Below are positions 53,801 to 62,916 of a stretch of 64,000 nucleotides of DNA, one piece after another (position 1 is the stretch's first letter; each line of letters starts with the position of its first letter). A program made the translations under genes and the position numbers. This DNA comes from Ketobacter alkanivorans. Its GTDB lineage: Bacteria; Pseudomonadota; Gammaproteobacteria; Pseudomonadales; Ketobacteraceae. Location of the stretch: contig NZ_CP022684.1 in assembly GCF_002863865.1 (NCBI RefSeq), forward strand, positions 2,819,501 through 2,883,500, written 5' to 3'. The notes below the pieces were generated by a model. The model was not told where the DNA came from, did not search any database, and was given only the letters and a program-made list of their open reading frames with translations.

Positions 53801-56432
53801 CGTAATCAAAAGTGCCGCCCGCTGCAACCGGCTCTGTGGAGGGTGTAATGGTAAAAGCCACCGGTTGTGCAGCGACTACCTCGGCGTGCCGAACCAGTTC
53901 GATGGATTCGGATACGCTGTCAGATGTGATGCTTAATGTGGTGCTCAGGATGCTGCCGGGTGTGACACTTTCCGCTACCGTTGCATCAACTTCGAAACTT
54001 AAGCTGTCGCCACTGTTTAGATCACCCAGGTTCCAGCTGGAGATATCGCCTCCATCACAATAACCCACTGACGAGCAGCCAGTGTGTCCAGTACTGTTAG
54101 TGGAGGCATTACCGATGCGGTTGAAGCTAACACCTGCAGGAATGTGCATATCTACAACAACGTTGCCAAGGATATCCACATCTGAAAGGTTAGCGACCGT
54201 TACCAAATATACCAAGTGTCCACCGGGCGTTACCTGACTGGACTGAACTTCAAAACTGAACTGATCGGTTGTTGCAATGGGGAAGCTTGCTGCGTTGGAA
54301 GGATCGGTGCCAGCGTCAATTTCTGTTTGGTTACTGAAGCCGTCATTGTCAAAATCTTCCTGCCCGTCATCAGTGCCATCGTCATCTGAATCGTGTTTGT
54401 TGATGTCATAGCCAAGCACCTGCTCCCAATAATTGCTGAGGGAATCACCGTCTTCGTTTTCCTGGCCGTCTTGAATGCTATCGCCATCGCTGTCGATATT
54501 GTCTGGATCGAGACCATGTTCCAGTTCGTATGAACTCAACAACCCGTCACCGTCCAGATCGCCATCCGACAGCGTGATTTGCAGTGTGTCGATGTCGTCA
54601 AACTGACCGTCACTGACGGTTAGCTGCACCAGATAGCTGCCGGGGCGATTCAATGCGAGCGATGGTGTAGCCGAAGTATCGCTGCTGAAGCTGTATTGCG
54701 CATCGGCGGGCGCATTGGTTACAGCCCAATGGTAAGTTAATTCATCGCCGTCCGGGTCAATAGAATGTTCCGCATTAAAATTAACGGTTGATCCCAAGAT
54801 GAGACCACCCTGGTCCGGGCCTGCTACAGCCTGCGGCGGTGTGTTCTGATCAACGGTGACAATGACGGGGCGTGATTCGCTTTGGAGTTCTCCATCGCTG
54901 ACAGTGAGCTGAATGACGTAAACGCCTTGTACGTCTGCCATAAAATAAGGTGTTTCAGTGTCTGCGCCCAGGAGTTGGGCGCTGCTGCCAGAGGGTACCT
55001 CACTGAACGACCAATTGAATGCCAAGGCATCGCCGTCTGGGTCAGATGATAGCGAGCCGTTCAGCACCACCTGAATTCCAGGGTTGCTGAAAGATTGCGG
55101 CGCGCCGGGATCGGCAGTGGGTGCATGATTGGTCAGCGAATCCACCGAGATATGTAGATTGTCGGTGTCGGTAGACTCACCATCACTCACCTGCAGTTGA
55201 ACAATGTACTGTCCGCTCACATCTGGTATGAAATCAGCGTTAACTGAGGTGCCATTATTGAGGCCAGCAGTGCTGCCATCAGGAATACTGAGTAAAGACC
55301 AGATAAAGCTAAGCGTATCGCCATCCACGTCGGTGGAATCGGCTGCACTGAGGCTCACGCGCTCGCCAACTGTAACCAACTGATCGTCACCGGCGTTGGC
55401 AATAGGCGCAGTATTCCCAGCATTAACCATCACCCTGTCAGTGCTGGAAAGATCGCCATCTGTAACCGTCAGTTCGACCTCGTAACTGCCTTTTTGGTCA
55501 ATGATAAAATTGGGCATGCTGGTGTTGGATTGGTTTAATGACGCAGTAGAGTTGGCGGGTATCTGCTGGGTGAAGGCCCACGCATAGGTCAGGGTATCGC
55601 CGTCAAAATCGCTGGACTGGGTACCGTTCAAGGTGACATGGTCGCCAACTAACTTGCCGCCAATGTCTTCGCCTGCATGGGCAACCGGAGCTACATTATT
55701 GGTTGTGATGATGACAGTATCCTGAACGCTGGCAGTGAATCCATCACTGACTGTGAGCGCAACAATGTAGGTGCCGGATACGTCGATATTTTGCAGAATA
55801 GGCATGGTATCACTGGCAGAACTTAACATTGCGGTACTGCCGATGGGCGTATCCAATATCTGCCAACTGAAATGCAGTGCATGGCCATCAGCGTCAGAAC
55901 TATTGCTGCCGTTAAGTTGTGCTGAGCCGGGTGAGTTGGGTGTTAAATCTACCGCGCGATCGGCGCCTGCATTCGCTATAGGTGTGGTATTGGTGAGGGT
56001 GATGGAGGAGGTTTGCGGGTTGCTATCCACTAAACCGTCGTTGACGATCAGCTGAATCACATAATCCCCCGGCAGGTCTGCCGCCAATGAAGTCTGCGGC
56101 GCACTGGGACTGGTAATGTCAGCATTGTGGCCGACAGGTCCGGACAGAATAGACCACTGAAAGCTAATGACATCACCATCGGGATCTGTCGATGCACGTC
56201 CATCCAGAGGGATGGTAGCCGTGATGGATTGCGGTGAGCTGATGTCTTTAATTATTGCCGATGGTGCGTGATTTTCGCTATCGCGAGGTGTGTCGTTACT
56301 GTCATTGCCACCTCCCCCTCCGCCACAGGCGGTGAGTCCGACAGCGATTACAGTCGGTGCTATGATGCGGGCTAACGGTGTTAACCAGCAGGGAGGTTGT
56401 CCCTTTGGGTTGCCAGAAGTTTCGTGTGTCAT
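50802..56432 (-). CDS. Giant surface lipoprotein: six PKD-like domains, calcium repeats, nine DUF11-like domains
   Basis: A 1,876-residue lipoprotein with lipobox VGLTAC followed by a run of Gly. Six PKD-like domains (about residues 55-620) each have an 'APxANAGxD' start and 'DGDxLxxxW' block. Next comes a thrombospondin-3-like calcium-binding part (DGDLDGDGLLSSYELEHG, DSDDDGTDDGQEDFDNDG, about 625-720). The rest is alternating DUF11-like domains, A-B-A-B-A-B-A-B-A. Type A holds FNRI, then STGHSGCTSVGYC, then DEVFWNL with a Cys pair in all five copies. Type B has no Cys. The A-B period is 762-768 bases. No catalytic domain is seen, so adhesion or a matrix role is likely. Confidence 0.8.
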   Translation of the reverse strand: MTHETSGNPKGQPPCWLTPLARIIAPTVIAVGLTACGGGGGGNDSNDTPRDSENHAPSAIIKDISSPQSITATIPLDGRASTDPDGDVISFQWSILSGPVGHNADITSPSAPQTSLAADLPGDYVIQLIVNDGLVDSNPQTSSITLTNTTPIANAGADRAVDLTPNSPGSAQLNGSNSSDADGHALHFSWQILDTPIGSTAMLSSASDTMPILQNIDVSGTYIVALTVSDGFTASVQDTVIITTNNVAPVAHAGEDIGGKLVGDHVTLNGTQSSDFDGDTLTYAWAFTQQIPANSTASLNQSNTSMPNFIIDQKGSYEVELTVTDGDLSSTDRVMVNAGNTAPIANAGDDQLVTVGERVSLSAADSTDVDGDTLSFIWSLLSIPDGSTAGLNNGTSVNADFIPDVSGQYIVQLQVSDGESTDTDNLHISVDSLTNHAPTADPGAPQSFSNPGIQVVLNGSLSSDPDGDALAFNWSFSEVPSGSSAQLLGADTETPYFMADVQGVYVIQLTVSDGELQSESRPVIVTVDQNTPPQAVAGPDQGGLILGSTVNFNAEHSIDPDGDELTYHWAVTNAPADAQYSFSSDTSATPSLALNRPGSYLVQLTVSDGQFDDIDTLQITLSDGDLDGDGLLSSYELEHGLDPDNIDSDGDSIQDGQENEDGDSLSNYWEQVLGYDINKHDSDDDGTDDGQEDFDNDGFSNQTEIDAGTDPSNAASFPIATTDQFSFEVQSSQVTPGGHLVYLVTVANLSDVDILGNVVVDMHIPAGVSFNRIGNASTNSTGHTGCSSVGYCDGGDISSWNLGDLNSGDSLSFEVDATVAESVTPGSILSTTLSITSDSVSESIELVRHAEVVAAQPVAFTITPSTEPVAAGGTFDYALAIGNTSDDMIRDITVALELPANVNIRTPSHSGTVNGNIVTWAIPDLLPTQSLQRSLPISLPTSMQEAATLITSATLSYAGRPAQTLNDTITVSEPLHLQLDYQTQQSVVAAGESLIYSINISNTSAVNTVSNPVVMLRVPSGVTFNRIANATLDSSAHSGCTSVGMCNGSDEVFWQLPNLTPGDSISFQVNATVSELVRPGAVLQTPIFVSADGLGDVIQQQRSVRVVAQQETSFGLYSSSDALAPGESFEYLLYYGNASDDVHENAILTMTVPPSIIIDRIDDGGIVDGDTITWTVPRLLPTASLQRSISATVAMNAKPGETLTAFADLSHDAGLDLNQSLASSVTVSDPIALQADFHLAKAVVTPNGELKYHLSVSNTSLGRTVENVVLQMRVPNGVLFNRMANASINSTGHSGCTSVGYCDAGDEVFWNLGNLAEGDSVTLEINATIANATPPGTVITTPVFIQADGLGDILHLQDSASVVAEQAASFYLQASAEPVAPGQHFQYHFEMGNPTDDVLDDIHVELELPAELTVIDAGTGVVTGKRVSWTQTSLLPTHSIHRSITVAVAADAQAGSILKAKATLQIDEGLERDQIVEQSVTVSAPLRLNVDYHLDRTIVAAGNDFTYHITLGNTSLGGRVSNAILMMQVPEGVSFNRITQVAPDSTGHSGCTSVGQCAEDDEVFWNVGDLEAGESITIEINGTVDNTIPPGTVIETPVYVSADALGDTIHLQRSLQVVASEPVGFTLSSTTGTIVAGGAFQYTLSLGNAGNDALDNIAMEISLPEGLAVDAISDGGTQVGNQVRWTVSRLDAAAFLQRTLTVTLASDARSGSILTAHAKLMHDDGMELDQALNTSITVSEPTRLNVDYEVSSSAVNPGDSVVYSITLENTSPGGLIENPQLMMRVPAGITFNRVRDTNPVSTGHSGCTSVGYCGANDEVFWSLDTIQAGTQVRVDITATVDATVTPGSILSAPIMITADGIETNITQRQEVIITQP
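50810..54250. repeat. Five-fold long tandem repeat (period about 765 bases) inside the PKD/DUF11 gene
   Basis: The type A module (motif CCAGAACACTTC or close variants) recurs at 50971, 51739, 52504 and 53272, with a diverged fifth copy near 54034. Spacings are 768, 765, 768 and 762, so copy number may vary by recombination. Confidence 0.75.
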
Positions 56433-56629
56433 GATAAATCCCCTATTTGTCGACGGGTGCGTCCCATACCGCTACAAGCGTACGCACGTTGTTGGCGTGT
56501 TCTGTTTAAAAAATTCCTTCCCAGAGCACGTCCATGCTGGGTTATGAAAAGTCCAGGGCATTTTTCTGAAGCGAAATTTGTTGCCTATTGCTTGCATAGT
56601 CAGGTTGTTGGATGAATAGGGGGCGAACC

Positions 56630-57037
56630 ATGAACGAAATTACACCGCACCAGGTAATGACCGAAGTGGCATTGGCCATGGCCATGGCATTTTTCTGCAT
56701 GATGGTGCTGGCATTGGTGTCACTGGGCGTGCGTGCGCCACCGGCGCAGCCAAAGCTGTTTCAGGTGGAGCAGCAGGCGATTCAAACCACGAAAGCAAGC
56801 AAACAATCCGCAGATATGGGATCGAAGTGGGTGATCTATCATCATGGGGATTTCTTTGATCAGGATCTAAAACCCATTGATCCTGTTGAGTTAAATCAGA
56901 CAAATGTACTAATGGCGGTGTCGCCGGAATTGAATTTGCAGCAGCTTATGTCAGCACAGTCACAGATTTCTTCCCCTAACGTTTCCATAGCCCTTTTGGA
57001 TAAAGGTTGGTTGTCTCGATTGGAGGAAATGCCATGA
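56630..57037 (+). CDS. Small membrane-anchored protein, MotB/ExbD-like N-terminus
   Basis: A 135-residue protein with one membrane span at residues 11-34 (VALAMAMAFFCMMVLALVSL), preceded by Glu12. A charged residue at the cytoplasmic mouth followed by a long hydrophobic, Met-rich helix is the layout of MotB/ExbD/TolR proteins, which carry Asp there. The soluble rest contains SKWVIYHHGDFFDQDL. The family call is tentative. I start at ATG 56630 with AGGGGGCGAACC before it. The stop overlaps the next start (ATGA), so both belong to one operon, perhaps with the ExbB-like gene at 63300. Confidence 0.5.
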   Translation: MNEITPHQVMTEVALAMAMAFFCMMVLALVSLGVRAPPAQPKLFQVEQQAIQTTKASKQSADMGSKWVIYHHGDFFDQDLKPIDPVELNQTNVLMAVSPELNLQQLMSAQSQISSPNVSIALLDKGWLSRLEEMP

Positions 57038-57795
57038 ATGTAAATATTTCACAGAAATTCTCGATGCTTATTGTGGGCATATTGCTGATAGGCATGGGGG
57101 TAAGCAGCAACGTGTGGGCTAAGTCCAGCCTGTCGCGTATGGAGTTGACTCGATTAATCGTCAATGAGGCGATGCAGTGGGAGGTTGAGCCGGCGCTGGC
57201 ATTGGCAGTGGCTAAGGTTGAATCAAACTTCGACCCCCAGGCCTTAAGTCACGCGGGTGCAAGGGGGGTGATGCAGATCATGCCCAGTACCGCCATGGGT
57301 GAATTCGGTGTGCATCGCTACCGCTTGTACGATCCAAATGTCAATGTTCGCCTGGGGGTGCGATATTTGAGGATGCTGCTGGATCAGTATGATGAGGATG
57401 AGAGCCTGGCCTTGTCTCACTACAATGGCGGGTCACGGGTGCGTCAGAGTGATGGATCATTGGCGGTGATCCCCGCCACCAGAGCGTATGTTGAGCGCGT
57501 TCTGCAGCAAAAAGCACATTTCGCCAACCATTCATTGGTACTATCCGCTAAACGGGGTGATCTGGATCGGCGTTACGATCGTTTGGCGCAGGCTGATCTG
57601 GACGACTTCGGTCAGTCAGCGCGCCTGGGCTCGGTGGGCATGCCTGTTGCTGTACGCGCAGAGCCTCAGCATGAAAGCAGCGAGCGAGCTCAGCTTATTC
57701 AGGCACTGCGGTCACTTAAGTTCAAAAACAGGGTGCGGGCCGTATCAGATCGAGGTTGGCATGCGCATTCACCCGAGCCGTTGGATGATTTCTAG
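57034..57795 (+). CDS. Secreted lytic transglycosylase (SLT family)
   Basis: A 253-residue periplasmic enzyme that cuts peptidoglycan glycan strands. The signal peptide ends SSNVWA before KSS (about residue 29). The SLT catalytic Glu is E63 in AKVESNFDPQALS, followed by GARGVMQIMPSTA and LGVRYLRMLLDQY. The C-terminal third is unrelated to the fold and is charged. Such enzymes often open the wall for trans-envelope machines, which suits the rest of this operon. It is coupled to the upstream gene by an ATGA overlap. Confidence 0.9.
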   Translation: MNVNISQKFSMLIVGILLIGMGVSSNVWAKSSLSRMELTRLIVNEAMQWEVEPALALAVAKVESNFDPQALSHAGARGVMQIMPSTAMGEFGVHRYRLYDPNVNVRLGVRYLRMLLDQYDEDESLALSHYNGGSRVRQSDGSLAVIPATRAYVERVLQQKAHFANHSLVLSAKRGDLDRRYDRLAQADLDDFGQSARLGSVGMPVAVRAEPQHESSERAQLIQALRSLKFKNRVRAVSDRGWHAHSPEPLDDF

Positions 57796-57936
57796 CAAGC
57801 TGTTATGTGTAACCCAAAAATGACACAATATTGCAAACATGGCGGCCTACGAAATGAGCTATGTGAAGAAGCCAACGGGGATGGCTTCGATATTGATGCG
57901 GATCAAAATAGAATGGAAATTGATTTGGGGGGCGAC

Positions 57937-59523
57937 ATGTCAGAGCGTGGTGCAGAGGACAGCTTTAATGCGCTTAATCAGTTTGGGGTGAGTGAAACGC
58001 TGATTGGCCTGTTTCAAAGTTTGCGTGAGGCACCGGGGCTATCAGGATATAAATACCGCACCGAGGACATCAGTCGTCTGGAACGTGCCGTCGTCTTTCG
58101 TAATTATGGCAAAGCCTGTCTGGAACTCAGCTATCTTCTCACGGCAATTTTGCAACTGCCAATCGCGCAGAGACATCACTCGCCGCTATTACAGCATCTG
58201 TGGATTGAGCAGAACATTACTCCTGTCCGAGTGCGCTCTGCGTTCGCTGAGGCGGACGGAGAAATTGTAAGCCTAACAGAGGAGGGCATCCAACAGCAGA
58301 TTGGTGCAGATCGCTTTGTTATTTCACCGACGCGGGTCGGTTATTTAGCGGCGCTAATGGAGTTGATCACGTATATCAATCCGGCAGTGATAGCCGAGGC
58401 GGAACATCAGCTAATCAAGCCTACCGTAAAATCGATACAGTCATTCTCCTCCCGATTACAAAAGTGGATTTATGACTATCTTGATGAGCATCTAATGCCA
58501 GCACAGCTGCGACGTCGGTTCCGCTTTTTAATGGATTGGTGTTTAGCGAACAAGCCGGAGCACCAAAGCGTAGAGACCTTTACGAGTGATCAGGTGGTGT
58601 TTCAATTTTGGCAGCAGGTGTCTGAGCTGGATGAAAACCTCGGGTTTCGACGGTTTCGATCGGTAGGTGATGACTTTATTGCCTTACTGAAAGCGCTGGA
58701 GCTGGGGCGCAGCCGATCTGAAGCCAATCATGCGGCAACCATTGGTTTGGACGTTGAAGCCGGAGAATGGCATCCAGATCAACTGGAGCAGCTGTATGAG
58801 GAGCTCGGATTAGAGCTGGCGGATGTTGGGTTTCTTGCAAAGGCTCCGAAATTTTTTGCTTCGAGCACCTGGGTGGAGGTGTCTCAGAGATTGATGGACG
58901 CGGGCAAACTCAGCGCTCGATTACCTCTCACTATCATGCGCATGGATGTACTGGGTGGCTTGCAGGCTAAATTGATTCAAGCTGATAAAGATAAGAACCA
59001 TGAGCGATTTGAGTTTTATATGGATTCCATCCCAGAGCAGGATTACAGCGCCTATTTGGACGGGTTGGAACAATACACATCAGCAATCCAGGATGCCAGG
59101 ATGTTGGGCCTTGGGTTGTTTCTGCAGTTGAATAGCCCAGAAGCGCTGGCACTATTGGCAGAGATATTGCCCGCTGACGTGTTGCAAGCCATGCAACAAT
59201 GTATGCAAGATGCCAAATCTGATCAGCTACTAGAGAAAATAGTCGAGATCAGATTGCAGGTGCCGGAGCTAAATAGAGTGTGTCAGCAGGCCACAAAATT
59301 GCTGAAGAAAACCAACAGGGCGGGGTTCAGTGTCCTCCCGCAGCAGGATGAATTATTCGACTACAGTTATGCGCTGGATGTCATAGCACAATGTAATCGC
59401 TTGCGGAATGGGCATGTGTGTGCGTTGCATTCTAAACTAGAGCATCACGACACTGTGACCTTTACTGAAGATCTGGCGACATTCCGACGCATACTGCGTA
59501 AGCTTTATGGAGAACAATTATGA
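57937..59523 (+). CDS. Unrecognised cytoplasmic protein
   Basis: A 528-residue, mostly helical protein without signal peptide or membrane segment. Notable stretches are GYKYRTEDISRLERAVVFRN and LDEHLMPAQLRRRFRFLMDWC. I know no family for it. The start is uncertain: ATG 57937 has GGGGGGCGAC just before it, but the frame is open back to 57805, and that reading is Cys-rich without a ribosome site. Its stop overlaps the next gene (ATGA). It lies in the middle of an envelope operon, so an accessory or regulatory role is likely. Confidence 0.6.
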   Translation: MSERGAEDSFNALNQFGVSETLIGLFQSLREAPGLSGYKYRTEDISRLERAVVFRNYGKACLELSYLLTAILQLPIAQRHHSPLLQHLWIEQNITPVRVRSAFAEADGEIVSLTEEGIQQQIGADRFVISPTRVGYLAALMELITYINPAVIAEAEHQLIKPTVKSIQSFSSRLQKWIYDYLDEHLMPAQLRRRFRFLMDWCLANKPEHQSVETFTSDQVVFQFWQQVSELDENLGFRRFRSVGDDFIALLKALELGRSRSEANHAATIGLDVEAGEWHPDQLEQLYEELGLELADVGFLAKAPKFFASSTWVEVSQRLMDAGKLSARLPLTIMRMDVLGGLQAKLIQADKDKNHERFEFYMDSIPEQDYSAYLDGLEQYTSAIQDARMLGLGLFLQLNSPEALALLAEILPADVLQAMQQCMQDAKSDQLLEKIVEIRLQVPELNRVCQQATKLLKKTNRAGFSVLPQQDELFDYSYALDVIAQCNRLRNGHVCALHSKLEHHDTVTFTEDLATFRRILRKLYGEQL

Positions 59524-60065
59524 ATGGTGATCAAGGCACAATGGATCATTCTACACCGGAATCGATGTTTGTGGCACTGAAAGCATTACAAGGCATTCAC
59601 CAGTTGCAGGGAGATACCCAGGTTGTTTTGGCGGATATCGTGGCCTATATCTCAGGGCGAGGCAAGAAAGACATATTAGTAGAGAAGGCGATTCGCTCCG
59701 ATTTGCGGTTAAGGCAACTGTATAAGCTGCTGTTGCAGCAGCAGCGGGTGGCGTTCTTGCCGAAGGAAGCACTTGCTCAGGATGCAGCTGAGTTGGATAT
59801 GCGGATTGGGGCAGGCTTTCGCATATTGTTTCGCCGATCGCGTGCAGATTCAGGGCAAACATATGTGATTATAGAGCTGGATGAACATTATGAATTGGAT
59901 CGCAGTTCAGACTATATGCTGTTTGCTGAAGATTCGACTGACGTCGTGCGTTTGAGATTTGTGGCGACCAGCGGTGGACGCTCACAAATCATATTGCCCA
60001 GTGACGATAAAAAGCTCAAGACAATAAAAAACCCGGATATTGAGCTGAGTCTGGTTCCTTTGTAA
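59520..60065 (+). CDS. Unrecognised small protein
   Basis: A 181-residue protein with an alpha-helical N-terminal half (LKALQGIHQLQGDTQVVLADIV) and a beta-rich C-terminal half (FRILFRRSRADSGQTYVIIE, then VVRLRFVATSGGRSQIILPS). No known family, signal peptide or membrane segment. It overlaps the previous gene by four bases and is followed after 22 bases by the Lon-like gene. Its position suggests it works with the two flanking cytoplasmic proteins. Confidence 0.6.
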   Translation: MNGDQGTMDHSTPESMFVALKALQGIHQLQGDTQVVLADIVAYISGRGKKDILVEKAIRSDLRLRQLYKLLLQQQRVAFLPKEALAQDAAELDMRIGAGFRILFRRSRADSGQTYVIIELDEHYELDRSSDYMLFAEDSTDVVRLRFVATSGGRSQIILPSDDKKLKTIKNPDIELSLVPL

Positions 60066-60087
60066 TCCCTAAATTGGAAGCGTTGTA

Positions 60088-61395
60088 ATGCGTGTACATG
60101 TTTTTATAGCGACAACTCAAGGCCCCATAGCAGTACAGCGTATTGTGGCAGAAGAACCTGACGTGCAATCTGTTATATGTATTGATGGCGGTATGGAGCC
60201 ACTCTCCATTAGTGGCCGATATCATGATTTTGTGCGTAAAGGCAGTGGATTGATTCAGCGGGATTTTGGTGAGCCTGCCTATCGTGTGGATGTGTCCGGG
60301 CGCATTGATCAAGGCAACAGTTGGCAGTTGCCCGTGTATCTGGCTCATTATTTGAGCGCAGAGGGCTTGCTGGGAGATGGACAGCCGCAGCCCGGTGACA
60401 GAGTGGTGTGGAGCACAGGAGCCCTGAAGGCTGATAGATCCATTTCACCGGTAGAGGAGGTATACAATAAACTTAAAGCATCCAGTGAGCTGTTTTTGAA
60501 TCTCAAAGAACAAGATGCACCTGTGTTGGTGTTGGTGCCCGCAGCTGAGAGCCCAGCTTTGGATCGCTGGTTACAATCAGACGACATCATGGTGGAGGCG
60601 CATACTGACTGGATCTGCGCTTCATCGGATCAGCTAGACGATGCTCTGCGCCAACTGTGTGATTTTATTTATCCTGAGCATGTTGGTGAACAAGACCAGC
60701 AAGATCACTGCATGGAAGAGGGCAACATCACCCAGCCAAATATACTGCAGGAGCCCTACCTGCCGCCTCCGGGAATGGTATCGGAAAGCGTACCTGCGAT
60801 GGCGGCGGATGTTGCAACAGCACCGCAACCGAGCACAAGGGGCGGTATGATCTGGGGAGCACTGATATTATTGCTAATAGGTGCTGGCGTTGCGGGTTGG
60901 CAATACCAAGAGACAACGTTACCTGCCCCCAGTTTGGTAGTTGAGATGGGGCCAACCTATGGGGAATGCAATCAAAAATACATGATCGAACAGGTGTTAG
61001 TGGCAGAAAATGGAAACTTTCCGGATGTGTCGTTAAACAGGCTGTGCGCAATATGGATAGAAACGTCGCCGGAGGTTGGAAGTGTTGTTGGGGTGTCTTT
61101 GGATAACGGTACACTGTTTCCCATTCAGTTTAGTATCGATCGTTGGCGAATGTCGTTACCCAGTCAACGCTTTCACAGTCGCAAATATGCATTACTTGTT
61201 TCGGAGCAAGTACTGACAGACTCCGTGCTGAATAAACTTAAGAGTCAGCTAGAAGATGAATTCAATCGAGACAATGCCCAGAACGATACGATAGACCCTG
61301 CGTGGTTAGAAATGGTTGCGCAGAAAAATTCTATAGATATAGATGTGTATACGCACCAACTGGTTTACGAAAAAATGTCGTCTCGCGATTTTTGA
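60088..61395 (+). CDS. Membrane-anchored Lon-like (S16-type) protein
   Basis: A 435-residue protein. Residues 5-155 resemble the proteolytic domain of Lon. NSWQLPVYLAHYLSAEG lines up with the Ser-containing helix of Lon, and WSTGALKADRSISPVEEVYNK with the 'TGEITLRG...PIGGLKEK' stretch. That gives Ser78 and Lys128 at the positions of the catalytic pair, although the usual 'DGPSAG' is replaced by GNSWQ. A linker, one membrane span (GMIWGALILLLIGAGVAGW, about 253-271) and a C-terminal periplasmic domain with two Cys follow. Membrane-bound Lon relatives exist in archaea (LonB), but their ATPase is absent here. The identification is by eye. Confidence 0.55.
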   Translation: MRVHVFIATTQGPIAVQRIVAEEPDVQSVICIDGGMEPLSISGRYHDFVRKGSGLIQRDFGEPAYRVDVSGRIDQGNSWQLPVYLAHYLSAEGLLGDGQPQPGDRVVWSTGALKADRSISPVEEVYNKLKASSELFLNLKEQDAPVLVLVPAAESPALDRWLQSDDIMVEAHTDWICASSDQLDDALRQLCDFIYPEHVGEQDQQDHCMEEGNITQPNILQEPYLPPPGMVSESVPAMAADVATAPQPSTRGGMIWGALILLLIGAGVAGWQYQETTLPAPSLVVEMGPTYGECNQKYMIEQVLVAENGNFPDVSLNRLCAIWIETSPEVGSVVGVSLDNGTLFPIQFSIDRWRMSLPSQRFHSRKYALLVSEQVLTDSVLNKLKSQLEDEFNRDNAQNDTIDPAWLEMVAQKNSIDIDVYTHQLVYEKMSSRDF

Positions 61396-61457
61396 TCGGC
61401 AAACAATTGACCTAATCCTGTCATAGCCATATCAGAACTACCTTTTGGGAGACTGAT

Positions 61458-61973
61458 ATGAGCAGAAAAACGATAATTGCACTCTGTATGGCCCTGTTGC
61501 TATCGGGCTGCTTGATGCAGCCAGGCAACATCGAAGCCAACGACCCCTATGAACATATACGAGCTGAATTCAGCCAATGTCGCGCTCAGGCCCTGAAGAT
61601 GGATGCCAGTGCTCGTGAACATCAATCTGTTGCCCAATATCACACCGCCGCCAACCTGTTCGGTCATTGCGTTGAGCGATATTCCACATATACAACGGTT
61701 GTATCCGCTGATGAGATGTTGGAAATGCAGGCGCTCTCCATCCTGGGCTTTATCAAAGCAGGAGATCTTCAGTCAGCCGAGGAGCAACTTCAAATTATGC
61801 GGGACGCATTTCCCGACCATGATCTTTATTTTTCAGACGGAAGTTCGTTTGTAGATTCGATTTATTTGCTGCTCGATACTGCCCCGACTGCGAGCAATAA
61901 CAGGCGCCTATTGAATGTGAATCCAACCGTTTCTGCTGAGCGCCAGCGCCGCGATTACTGGTTGCAATACTAA
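61458..61973 (+). CDS. Small lipoprotein with helical repeat-like fold
   Basis: A 171-residue lipoprotein; lipobox LLLSGC with Cys at residue 18. The mature protein is predicted helical and TPR-like (FSQCRAQALKMDASAREH, then LSILGFIKAGDLQSAEEQLQ). It has two further Cys that may pair. No family name is known to me. It lies in the same operon as the secreted proteins that follow and probably forms the outer-membrane part of the complex. Confidence 0.65.
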   Translation: MSRKTIIALCMALLLSGCLMQPGNIEANDPYEHIRAEFSQCRAQALKMDASAREHQSVAQYHTAANLFGHCVERYSTYTTVVSADEMLEMQALSILGFIKAGDLQSAEEQLQIMRDAFPDHDLYFSDGSSFVDSIYLLLDTAPTASNNRRLLNVNPTVSAERQRRDYWLQY

Positions 61974-61999
61974 TCAGTTTGGAAATGGAGGGTAACGCA

Positions 62000-62899
62000 A
62001 TGCATCGCTTCAACAACAGGTTTCCAGCAAGCTTCTGCCTCAAAGTGTTGATCAGTTTGATGTTGATGATTGTGCCTTGGGTAGCCAATGCACAATCTGC
62101 GGACTGGGTTCCAGTATCCAGTGAAAAACTGATTCAGCTGCCGGCGAGTTACCTCGATCGCTATGTGGAGCAGGATTTTCGTAGATCGTCCCTTGCCCAA
62201 AGCGTGGACGCTGCTAACAGTGCAATGGATGCGCAGTTATCTCGCATGACTTCACTGCGGGATCGTCTGGCTAGTGCACAGAAACATGAACAAATAGATT
62301 TGCGACATCAATTGCTGTTGGCGAAGTCGGAATACATTGATGCAGTGGAAGAAAAGCAGCGATTGGATCGCCGTGCGCTAGATAAAAAGTCCACGCTCTA
62401 TCAGGGCGTACTAAGGGCAATGCTGAAAGATCAGCGAAGTAGAAATGACCCAGTCAGTGTTACGCTGGTATCTCAGCAGAAGGCAGCACGGGAGCGCATG
62501 CAGCGTTCGGTTGCAGTGGTAAATGAAGTGCTGGATGCAGAACCGGGTTTTAAACCTTCCCAGTATTCAGAACAGTATCGGGAAAACCTTGCCAGAGTGG
62601 AAGCGCTCAAATCTGCTATTGCCGAGCATGTAGCAAATGCGTCGCCGCTGATTAATGGCGAAGATGTATCAAGAGAGGAGTTTGTACGCTTTCTGTTGGC
62701 GAATGTTGAATCAGAGCGAGCTTTGTTGGATCAGGAACAGCTGATGTTGGGATATATGGCGCGACTGGTTGCATTGGATGCTCATGGGTTAGAGCAGGAG
62801 TTGATGTTAGGTGAGCATAATGACGCTGAAGTATTGGGCGCCGGAGCCAAATCAGAGCGCTTGGCCAAAGCGTCCGAACTGTTTGTTGATCAATATTAA
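62000..62899 (+). CDS. Secreted coiled-coil protein of unknown function
   Basis: A 299-residue protein with signal peptide ending PWVANAQ near residue 30. The rest is long helices (SQLSRMTSLRDRLAS-like, LLLAKSEYIDAVEEKQRLD, NVESERALLDQEQLML). I start it at ATG 62000, which has GGAGGG nine bases upstream. No family recognised. It precedes a second small secreted protein by 17 bases and is probably part of a periplasmic or inner-membrane-associated assembly. Confidence 0.62.
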   Translation: MHRFNNRFPASFCLKVLISLMLMIVPWVANAQSADWVPVSSEKLIQLPASYLDRYVEQDFRRSSLAQSVDAANSAMDAQLSRMTSLRDRLASAQKHEQIDLRHQLLLAKSEYIDAVEEKQRLDRRALDKKSTLYQGVLRAMLKDQRSRNDPVSVTLVSQQKAARERMQRSVAVVNEVLDAEPGFKPSQYSEQYRENLARVEALKSAIAEHVANASPLINGEDVSREEFVRFLLANVESERALLDQEQLMLGYMARLVALDAHGLEQELMLGEHNDAEVLGAGAKSERLAKASELFVDQY

Positions 62900-62916
62900 A
62901 ATACGGGATACCCAAC

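Noticed and set aside
50802..56432. CRISPR-like periodicity
   Set aside because: The repeats are long, coding and in frame, with a period of about 765 bases; there are no short direct repeats with unique spacers.
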